The notes beneath the pieces are model-generated. The model had not been told where the DNA came from, did no database searches, and worked only from the letters and a program-made list of their open reading frames with translations. Shown in pieces: positions 58,139 through 64,000 of a stretch of DNA of 64,000 bases. Position 1 is the stretch's first letter. Each line of letters opens with the position of its first letter. The stretch comes from an uncultured Candidatus Saccharibacteria bacterium (GTDB lineage: Bacteria; Patescibacteriota; Saccharimonadia; Saccharimonadales; Saccharimonadaceae), in NCBI GenBank assembly GCA_948945085.1, contig CARBGY010000004.1:34456-98455 (forward strand). Reading direction: 5' to 3'. The position numbers and the translations under genes were made by a program.

Positions 58139-59770
58139 ATGAGAATTGGTCGAATTTGGGATTTTATTATGCGGCGCAAAACCCAAATTTTTGTGCCATT
58201 TTTTCTTCTCGTCGTTATAATGGCCTCTGTTATTGGGAGTTTTATGCCCCATTTTTTGGCTGGCCGACGTAACGTTATCGATCAAAACGAGTCTGAAATT
58301 ATCTATAATAACAGCCTTATCTTATCAATTTCGTCAAGTACCGGTTCGACGGCGTATTCTCTCGAATTCCAGGATAACTTCCAGTCAGCGAGTATTGCTA
58401 TTTATCCCGAAAAATTACCAGGTGAAGCATATATTCGTATTTTTGACGAAAATAAAGTTTTAATTAAAGGGGAATACACAACCATCAAAGAACCGGTTGA
58501 GCCCAACGAAGATGCATTAGGTGCTGATACTAGTGCTTCGACATCTAAACCAACTTCACCACCACTCAATGAGGTGTCCTATCTTTTAACTGAGGAGCTT
58601 AGAGAATATACCATAAATCTCCAGCCGGGTTATATTCTTGAATTACATTCTGGTTTAAGAAATCAAGTTCAGTTTTTAAGTACACTCGATCAACAGCTAG
58701 CCACCGAATTCTTGCCTAGTAGCGAAACCGAACGCTATGTTGTTATGCCGAATGGTCTAAAGAAACTTTCTTGGGATGATACTACGGCATCTGATGCCCT
58801 ATATAGTCAACTCCAAAGATATTTAACAAACCTTATCGCAAATTATCAAACCATTATCGATGACGAAACCCTGAATCATAAAACCGCTGACCTGGCTCGT
58901 AAAACTCAGGTTATCCATGCTTACCAGACTTTAAAAGAAGCGGATCGAATTGAATTTGCAGAATTTATTGATCATCTACGTCGTGGTGGATCGCCAGTTA
59001 TTACATATACCGGTTCTGACACATATTACATTAACGAAAGTATTGACTTTGCGGATTATGTTGTCATTCTGGACAATGAAGATGGCGAAATTCCTATTAG
59101 TAACCTTCAGATTGCGCACGAAATCAACTGGTCTCAACCTGGCGACTATACTGTTGAACTAACAGCATCTGATAGCGATCATAATATTACTATTCTTAGT
59201 CTTACTCTTACACTCGTAAAACCAAATGACGACTCAGAGCTACCTGATTCTCCTGATTCTCCTGATTCTCCTGATGATCCTGGTTCATCTGATATTACTG
59301 ATATACCAAACGATCCGTCTACTCCGGACGATCAGCCGCCCGATGATACGGATCTACCTGATGACTCTAATGCTTCTCCAGATTCGCCTGAAGCGCCAGA
59401 TACTACTCCGCCTGCGCAGCTACCTCAGCCTCTTCCGCCTAACGATCCTTCCCAGTCGCTCGGTAATTTAACATACCCTTCGTCTTCTGCTACTGAGCCT
59501 GACGACAAGGATAATAATTCTCAGGCCCCGACCGCGCCAGTTATTCCGTCTGGTATTGGCACCAATGCTCCCATTGAACCCGAAGAAGAGCCATCGACTC
59601 CAACACAAGTTTGGGACAACAACCGCCCCGAACCAATTATTACATCTACTCCCTCCGAAGAAACCTCCCCGACCGAAGAATTTAACTGGAAAACACTTTT
59701 TCCTTTCGTAATCGGAATCATTTTCCTGATTCTAATCATTAAGTTTATTTTTGATCATTACGTCCGATAA
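58139..59770 (+). CDS. stalked surface protein with two membrane helices
   Basis: The 543-aa protein has an N-terminal membrane helix (about 18-40), an exported beta/alpha region (45-360) with a PKD/cadherin-like end (ITYTGSDTYYINESIDFADYV), a Pro/Asp/Ser stalk (365-500) and a C-terminal membrane helix (FPFVIGIIFLILIIKFIF) with a short basic tail. The stalk contains three exact GATTCTCCT units (59246-59272), so its length could vary by slippage. It is probably displayed on the cell surface. Confidence 0.7.
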   Translation: MRIGRIWDFIMRRKTQIFVPFFLLVVIMASVIGSFMPHFLAGRRNVIDQNESEIIYNNSLILSISSSTGSTAYSLEFQDNFQSASIAIYPEKLPGEAYIRIFDENKVLIKGEYTTIKEPVEPNEDALGADTSASTSKPTSPPLNEVSYLLTEELREYTINLQPGYILELHSGLRNQVQFLSTLDQQLATEFLPSSETERYVVMPNGLKKLSWDDTTASDALYSQLQRYLTNLIANYQTIIDDETLNHKTADLARKTQVIHAYQTLKEADRIEFAEFIDHLRRGGSPVITYTGSDTYYINESIDFADYVVILDNEDGEIPISNLQIAHEINWSQPGDYTVELTASDSDHNITILSLTLTLVKPNDDSELPDSPDSPDSPDDPGSSDITDIPNDPSTPDDQPPDDTDLPDDSNASPDSPEAPDTTPPAQLPQPLPPNDPSQSLGNLTYPSSSATEPDDKDNNSQAPTAPVIPSGIGTNAPIEPEEEPSTPTQVWDNNRPEPIITSTPSEETSPTEEFNWKTLFPFVIGIIFLILIIKFIFDHYVR

Positions 59771-59785
59771 ATAACTAATATAACC

Positions 59786-60057
59786 GGAATCCATCCCACC
59801 GAGAAACCGTAGAACCGAGTGCTATAGTACGACGGGTTGACATTAGTACTACTGAAATCGAGGTAGTATGCGTTCGTAGCACTAGGATAAGTAGTAGCTG
59901 ACCAGTAGTAGCTAGCGTAGCCCGCGTACCTCAATGAACCAGTATTTAGATGGACGCGCCCGCCGCGTACATAGTATAAGGGACTGGCTGCGGTGTTGTT
60001 TTTAGAACAAAGTTCTATGACATAGTAAGGAGCACGCATGAAAAGCATGAAAATCAT
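59786..60057 (-). pseudogene. relic of a DGR-type variable region (longest copy)
   Basis: The minus strand encodes RGGRVHLNTGSLRYAGYASYYWS, then YYLDFSSTNVNPSYYSTRFYGFSVGW, the C-terminal lectin-like end of a DGR target protein (Fib_succ_major/DUF1566 type). There is no N-terminal part, signal or RT nearby. The frame runs into the end of the preceding gene. It shares ACCGAGAAACCGT (59798-59810) with the relics at 16781 and 63803. Confidence 0.65.
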
Positions 60058-60115
60058 ACTTTTTCTGAGCTGACGATGTTATTTTGAAGTCAAAGACCTA
60101 TGATATAATCATTAT

Positions 60116-60643
60116 ATGAAGGAGAAAAAAGAAGATTTTATTGATAAACTGGTTGCGTGGGGGTGTAAGATTCTCCATCTCGATAAGTATACGTCTTTTT
60201 TTCAGCAACTTGCTAAATTCGTCATTGTCGGTGTAACTAATACCGCAATTAACTGGACTATTTTTGCCATCTGTCTCGCTACATTGCCAATCCCGGACGA
60301 GGTACTTAAATCTGCCGTCGCGAGCGCCATCGCTTTCGTCATTTCCACTATTTTTAATTTCTGGGCCAGTATTACATGGGTCTTTAATACCACGAATAAA
60401 AAAACTCGTCGCCGACTCTTTGTCGAATTTGCTACGTTTACCTTTGTCGCCTTCTTAGTCTTTGATGAAGGTATGTTGGCTTGGTTAGTTTCGAGCGACT
60501 GGCATCCAATGATTGCCAAAGTTGTCACCACGGCCTTTGGTATGGTCTTCAATTTTATCACTCGTAAAATTTTTCTCGAAGATGACAATAAATTGAAGGA
60601 AAAAATCCACAAAGTCCACCAAACACCTAAAAAGGAATCCTAA
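60116..60643 (+). CDS. GtrA family membrane protein
   Basis: The 175-aa protein has the GtrA pattern: QLAKFVIVGVTNTAINWTIF at the first helix, ISTIFNFWASITWVF in the middle and four helices in total. GtrA proteins help move or flip lipid-linked sugars for surface glycans. TATAAT (60104-60109) lies 6 nt before the ATG, so the mRNA is probably leaderless. The PNPOx-like gene follows 1 nt after the stop. Confidence 0.87.
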   Translation: MKEKKEDFIDKLVAWGCKILHLDKYTSFFQQLAKFVIVGVTNTAINWTIFAICLATLPIPDEVLKSAVASAIAFVISTIFNFWASITWVFNTTNKKTRRRLFVEFATFTFVAFLVFDEGMLAWLVSSDWHPMIAKVVTTAFGMVFNFITRKIFLEDDNKLKEKIHKVHQTPKKES

Positions 60644-60644
60644 T

Positions 60645-61085
60645 ATGCAAGAAACATTTGACTATCTCAAAAAGCTCCCCGTAAATTATCTCTCCACGAT
60701 TTCGCTATCGGGGGGTGGCATAATTGCTCCCAACTGCCGTCCTTTTGGCGACCCAGTTCTATTTGACGGCAAGATTTATATGCTAACGCTGGCTTCAAAA
60801 ACCGTCGCACGAGAGCTGGCGGCTAACCCGCATGTTTGTATCGTCGCCTATGATGAATTCGATCGTCGGTTCGATGAAGAGGAAACCTGGCTTCGTATAT
60901 ATTGTGAAGCTATCGATGATAGCGATAATCGGCAGGCGAAGCAGTCCATTATCGATGAGTTTGACTGGGCCGAGGAGGCTGGTTATACATTAGATAACCC
61001 CGATTTTAAATGTTATTATCTCAAAAACGCCCACTCCGAAATTCGCAATGCTGACGGAGAAATTCTTGCGAGCTATGATTTTTAG
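60645..61085 (+). CDS. pyridoxamine 5'-phosphate oxidase-like flavoprotein
   Basis: The 146-aa split-barrel protein has the family pattern YLSTISLSGGG, GDPVLFDGKIYMLTLASKTVARELAANPHVCIVAYDE. Members bind FMN or F420 and act in redox or detoxification; a true PNPOx role is not implied. AAGGA precedes the ATG. Confidence 0.82.
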   Translation: MQETFDYLKKLPVNYLSTISLSGGGIIAPNCRPFGDPVLFDGKIYMLTLASKTVARELAANPHVCIVAYDEFDRRFDEEETWLRIYCEAIDDSDNRQAKQSIIDEFDWAEEAGYTLDNPDFKCYYLKNAHSEIRNADGEILASYDF

Positions 61086-61093
61086 GTGGTGCA

Positions 61094-61355
61094 ATGTCAG
61101 AATCTTCTCATCATCGACCAGATAACCCTAAGCAAGAATACTTTGATGTTCTCGACGAACAGGGAAACAAAACCGGCCAAACCAAGCTTCGCTCTGCGGT
61201 CCATCGTGACGGCGACTGGCATCAAGCCGTCAATATTTGGATTGTTAGCCCTAGCCAAGAAATCCTTCTCCAGCGCCACTCAGAATCCAGATCTTGTTCC
61301 GCATAGCTACCTTTATCAGCTTCTGTTTGACACTCTAGACAAGGATCAACACTAA
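61094..61355 (+). pseudogene. Nudix hydrolase with internal deletion
   Basis: The first 57 residues are a normal Nudix N-terminus (FDVLDEQGNKTGQTKLRSAVHRDGDWH, then WIVSPSQEILLQRHS, IPP-isomerase-like). The catalytic Nudix box is missing. After LLQRHS the reading continues in another frame with the family's late segment PDLVPHSYLYQLLFDTL. A deletion of the middle with loss of frame best explains this. Confidence 0.75.
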
Positions 61356-61410
61356 GCTACTTCTAGATTAATGAGGTCATTTCTGCAAAGTATGATACAA
61401 TGATATTATG

Positions 61411-61484
61411 GCACTGTGGCGGAGTGGTTACGCAGCGGTCTGCAAAACCGCCTACACCGGTTCAATTCCGGTCGGTGCCTCCAT
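61411..61484 (+). tRNA. tRNA-Cys(GCA), host
   Basis: Acceptor GGCACTG/CGGTGCC (one G-T-free, fully paired stem apart from the inner G-C order), anticodon loop CTGCAAA in stem GCGGT/ACCGC, T arm ACCGG/CCGGT, encoded CCA. TACAAT at about 61396 is the likely -10. Confidence 0.93.
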
Positions 61485-61549
61485 AGTTTTATTACTACGT
61501 TAGTTTATTAATAAAACTACCCATACATCCGAACAGAAACGAACTAGAG

Positions 61550-61576
61550 CAGGGCCATATTATGGGTCCTGTTTTT
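61550..61576 (+). terminator. terminator-like hairpin after tRNA-Cys
   Basis: CAGGGCCA and TGGGTCCTG (61550-61571) pair with one mismatch, followed by TTTTTGC. Confidence 0.6.
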
Positions 61577-61685
61577 GCATCAATATCAAGATAAATCGGC
61601 ATACAGCGGCCATTTCCGCATTAATTGCTAAAGCAGAAAATTTATCGTAAACAACTTGAATAAGTCCAGAAAACCATAATAACTA

Positions 61686-61777
61686 TTGACAAAACCATCA
61701 TCGCGTGCTACAATGAAGGTATAGGGATGTACATCCCTATACAAAAACTCATTATTTTAACTTTAGCTTTAGTTAAA
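61686..61777 (+). promoter_or_regulatory. promoter and structured leader of the lipoprotein gene
   Basis: TTGACA (61686-61691), 17 nt, TACAAT (61709-61714). ATAGGGAT-gtac-ATCCCTAT (61721-61740) forms a perfect hairpin, followed by AAAAACTCATT and an ACTTTA/TAAAGT stem. The same order of parts is found at 56995-57088. Confidence 0.7.
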
Positions 61778-61819
61778 GTTATGCAACTTAACAGCTATCT
61801 CAAAAATGGAGGGACAACC

Positions 61820-63283
61820 ATGAAAAAAAGTTTAGCAAATGTAACCATCGTAATCGCCGCAAGTCTGATACTGTCGGCCTGTTCCACGAATAATCACGCA
61901 TCATCTATCAACAAGCTAACACCTTTAGCAACTATGTCGGATAGAGAAGATGTTCGAGCCGATTCCGTTAAGAATGAAGAATCGCTTGGAACCGGAGAGC
62001 CTGTTACCGACCCAGGTGAGCCAAATTATGGTAGTGACGACGACAGTAAGCCTAGTCCGAACTCCAGTAGTGGCGCAGGAGGTTCTAGCTGGGATTACCA
62101 GCCGACCATTACTAGTCAGATCGAATTTTATGATTTGACAGATCAGCAGGAGGTTTGTAATAACCGTGTGTTTAAACCTGAAGCCGGACATCATTACCGG
62201 ATGACTTTCGCGGTTAAGCATATCCCTGTAGGTTATGCTGAGGACTGGCCTTATGAGCATAGTATAGCTCATGACGTTGACGTAGCAGTTAATTTTCCGC
62301 TTTCAATTACTCCTGAAGTCGGTCAGCCCGGCATGATCCGGGTATCAACCTGTGAGAAGAACCCAGCTCAGAAAATACAAAATGAGATCTGGGTTAGCTC
62401 TGAAGATGATCTCAGGATCGTCTACAAGCCTAACTCCGCCTGTGAATGGAGAGACCTAATCCGCTATCGGCTTTGGTTTAGCAGCGATGAAGAACGTGTC
62501 ATTTCAAAAGACGATTCGGAATATCGCTTTAGCCACGTCATTCCAAAGCTTCTTTACGGCGAAACTCGAGTTTTTAGTTTCGATTTTTCCGTTTTAACGG
62601 AGGCCGAATATCGAAACGCCTACCCCGATTCTTTAGGAGTAGAACTGATGGGTGTATATAACGGCAGTGAAGAACACCCCGGACCGAGTGTCACTACTCT
62701 GCGAAACGCTGTCAAATCTGGCACCCCTTACTTTGAGGAACCGATCGATGGCGAGAATTATTATGCAACATTTCGGATTACCCCTCCACGGTCTGCTCGT
62801 CGGCTTGCTGGCGAAAACGCCGGAATTTTTACCGGACTTACTGTGCGTTCAGCAGGAGGAAATCTTCGCTTCGCGGCTGACTTAATGGCGGGCGATATTA
62901 TTCTTGATACCGCATCGCTTGTTTATGATTTTCCTAGTTATGAAGGCAAGTTGAAGATCGACCAGGCTGTCTTTTGGAGCATACAGGAAGTTGACCTTCC
63001 AGCGGCAGTTTATAGTCCAGATACAGGTATCTATTCGGCTTACCAACCAGAGGAAGCAAGCTATTCCAGTCGTCCGGCTGTCCAGGTTGCTCCAGACCAA
63101 CCGGCCCTGTACTTAAACTATAGTAAGAGTGAAAATAAGAATGGTGTGAGTTGGTATAGCATGTACAACGCAGCACCGTCTAGTGTTGAGGGCGGCTTTG
63201 ATCATGCAGTCTACGTTACTTATCGTTTAATCAGCGCTACAAGCTCAGCGCCCGATGGCAGCCCGTCCACGAACAAAAACTAA
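61820..63283 (+). CDS. secreted lipoprotein of unknown function
   Basis: The 487-aa protein starts at 61820 (GGAGGG 7 nt upstream) and not at the longer frame start 61727. It has a lipoprotein signal with lipobox LSAC (Cys near residue 21), a Ser/Asp/Pro-rich linker to about 90 and a beta-rich ectodomain to the end. No family is recognised. It should be lipid-anchored on the cell surface. Confidence 0.78.
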   Translation: MKKSLANVTIVIAASLILSACSTNNHASSINKLTPLATMSDREDVRADSVKNEESLGTGEPVTDPGEPNYGSDDDSKPSPNSSSGAGGSSWDYQPTITSQIEFYDLTDQQEVCNNRVFKPEAGHHYRMTFAVKHIPVGYAEDWPYEHSIAHDVDVAVNFPLSITPEVGQPGMIRVSTCEKNPAQKIQNEIWVSSEDDLRIVYKPNSACEWRDLIRYRLWFSSDEERVISKDDSEYRFSHVIPKLLYGETRVFSFDFSVLTEAEYRNAYPDSLGVELMGVYNGSEEHPGPSVTTLRNAVKSGTPYFEEPIDGENYYATFRITPPRSARRLAGENAGIFTGLTVRSAGGNLRFAADLMAGDIILDTASLVYDFPSYEGKLKIDQAVFWSIQEVDLPAAVYSPDTGIYSAYQPEEASYSSRPAVQVAPDQPALYLNYSKSENKNGVSWYSMYNAAPSSVEGGFDHAVYVTYRLISATSSAPDGSPSTNKN

Positions 63284-63323
63284 GATAGATGTCGTGAGCT
63301 AGCTAATCAAAAATTAATCTCAA

Positions 63324-63349
63324 AATCCCCCATTAGGGGGATTTTTCTT
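63324..63349 (+). terminator. rho-independent terminator after the lipoprotein
   Basis: AATCCCCC-atta-GGGGGATT then TTTCTTT. Confidence 0.85.
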
Positions 63350-63486
63350 TGGTTGTTGCATTTAATTGTATCATTTTAATCCAAGCTGCACCTGTCCCAT
63401 ATATTCTATATACGTATAAACTCTCCTATAATCTATATGTTGTAAATATTACAGCATATGTGCTATCCATTTTTATGTAACCATGT

Positions 63487-63492
63487 TATAAT
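63487..63492 (+). promoter_or_regulatory. extended -10 promoter of the structured RNA
   Basis: TGT-TATAAT; the expected start is at about 63499, at the first base of the long stem. Confidence 0.6.
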
Positions 63493-63497
63493 GAAAA

Positions 63498-63646
63498 TGT
63501 TCGTAAAATTTGTCGATTTCTATAATCATTCTATTTTTGTATTATAGGCATATCCAGGTATATAAGCGGCATCGCTAAGGAAAATTTGCCTGGATCAGGA
63601 ATGATTATAGACGAGTTTTACGAACACCTTGCGGTGTCGCTTTTTG
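63498..63646 (+). ncRNA. rod-shaped structured RNA, 6S-like candidate
   Basis: TGTTCGTAAAA (63498-63508) pairs with TTTTACGAACA (63616-63626), CTATAATCATTC (63520-63531) with GAATGATTATAG (63599-63610), ATCCAGG (63552-63558) with CCTGGAT (63589-63595), with AGCG-gcat-CGCT at the tip. A terminator, ACACC/GGTGT plus TTTTT, follows at 63624-63645. The long rod with an asymmetric inner bubble resembles 6S RNA. The 4.5S/SRP signature GGAAGGAAGCAG is absent. The remaining gene-free DNA to 63800 has only an AGCAACC/GGTTGCT stem with a T-run near 63737. Confidence 0.55.
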
Positions 63647-63802
63647 TGTTCGACGCTGCATCCAAATATCAGAAACATCTAGCAACCATCATTAATTAGC
63701 AATGGTTACTACTAATATGCATTGGTTGCTATGTTTTTTGATACCTCAAAAAACCAACATCAACCAACAGCCAATCAATACCAACTAATAACTAATAGGT
63801 AA

Positions 63803-63922
63803 TAAGAGCCAGTAGTAGCTATCGAGGCCCGCGTACTACCTCCATTTCAATAGTACTAACGTCAATCCATCAGGCTACAACTCTCGGTTCTACGGTTTCT
63901 CGGTGCGCTGCATTGCCCATTT
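63803..63922. pseudogene. relic of a DGR-type variable region, internally inverted
   Basis: From 63834 the plus strand encodes YYLHFNSTNVNPSGYNSRF, then YGFSVRCIAHF, a DGR-type lectin end. The 63806-63836 block before it matches the 59900-59930 block (27 bp, 3 mismatches) in the orientation that is antisense to that ending, so one part is inverted and about 33 bp are lost at the join. Confidence 0.6.
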
Positions 63923-63927
63923 CGCCA

Positions 63928-64000
63928 TACTTCTGTACATAATATCCATACTTCTGTACATAATATCCATACTTCTGTACATAATATCCATACTTCTGTA
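63928..64000. repeat. 21-bp tandem repeat running off the window
   Basis: The unit CATACTTCTGTACATAATATC repeats exactly, at least 3.4 copies, and continues past the window edge. The unit contains TGTACA. Confidence 0.9.

Noticed and set aside
63928..64000. Tandem repeat as a CRISPR array
   Set aside because: Units are 21 bp and directly abut with no unique spacers; no cas gene is visible.
1..64000. Recoding of TGA as Gly (Gracilibacteria/Absconditabacteria)
   Set aside because: Many well-supported genes end at TGA and no conserved protein reads through one; no tRNA with a TCA anticodon was found.

Overview
ORGANISM. The window looks like a chromosome segment of a small-genome, low-GC bacterium of the candidate phyla radiation (Patescibacteria), most likely a Saccharibacteria (TM7) lineage. 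This is inference. The support is stalked surface proteins with an N-terminal signal and a C-terminal membrane anchor, a compact set of housekeeping genes (hisS, a DsbA-like oxidase, GtrA, Nudix), many promoters placed 6-7 nt before the ATG (leaderless genes), and normal use of TGA as a stop, which argues against the recoded CPR phyla.

LAYOUT. (1) 1-1340: host genes (end of a membrane protein; flavin reductase/rubredoxin). (2) About 1371-14058: a 12.7-kb integrative element in a tRNA-Leu(UAA) gene. It is bounded by a 49-bp direct repeat, carries a tyrosine integrase next to one end, and has 12-bp-period TGTTGTA repeats just inside both ends. Its cargo is defence-like: a Schlafen/AlbA_2 protein, a C5 methyltransferase with a Sau3AI/MutH-type endonuclease, a second C5 methyltransferase, a PD-(D/E)XK nuclease fusion and an HD hydrolase, plus a RepA-like ATPase and a structured non-coding element. 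(3) 14065-19860: host genes (fibro-slime surface protein, membrane protein plus DsbA-like protein, hisS). (4) About 19860-56980: a complete siphovirus-type prophage. (5) 56980-64000: host genes (surface protein, GtrA, PNPOx-like, broken Nudix, tRNA-Cys, lipoprotein) and a candidate structured RNA.

PROPHAGE. Integrase, a DnaA-box cluster and a small winged-helix gene sit at the left. The late genes run rightward in five modules, each headed by the same cassette: an extended -10 promoter, an AATCAATCGCA word, then at once a hairpin with a T-run. Module A holds tail-fibre genes and a diversity-generating retroelement (DGR: target gene with VR, Avd, TR, reverse transcriptase). B holds terminase, portal and a MuF-zincin protein. 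C holds scaffold, capsid, connectors, tail and tape measure. D holds distal tail and baseplate. E holds lysis. An array of 17 tRNAs plus a tmRNA-like RNA follows. The early genes (annealing protein, YqaJ exonuclease, nucleases, MT-A70 methyltransferase, phosphoesterase and many small proteins) run leftward from about 56660.

HIGHLIGHTS. The DGR is unambiguous: over 127 bp the VR and TR differ at 16 positions, and all 16 are adenines in the TR. Three fragments of a different DGR-type variable region lie in the host flanks, two of them as inverted or rearranged copies. Other points to re-examine are the half-swapped tRNA-Leu copies, the five promoter-attenuator cassettes, an interleaved inverted repeat in the leader of a phage moron, a structured 5' leader shared by two host genes, a tmRNA-like RNA inside the tRNA array, and a G9 tract in a phage adenine methyltransferase.
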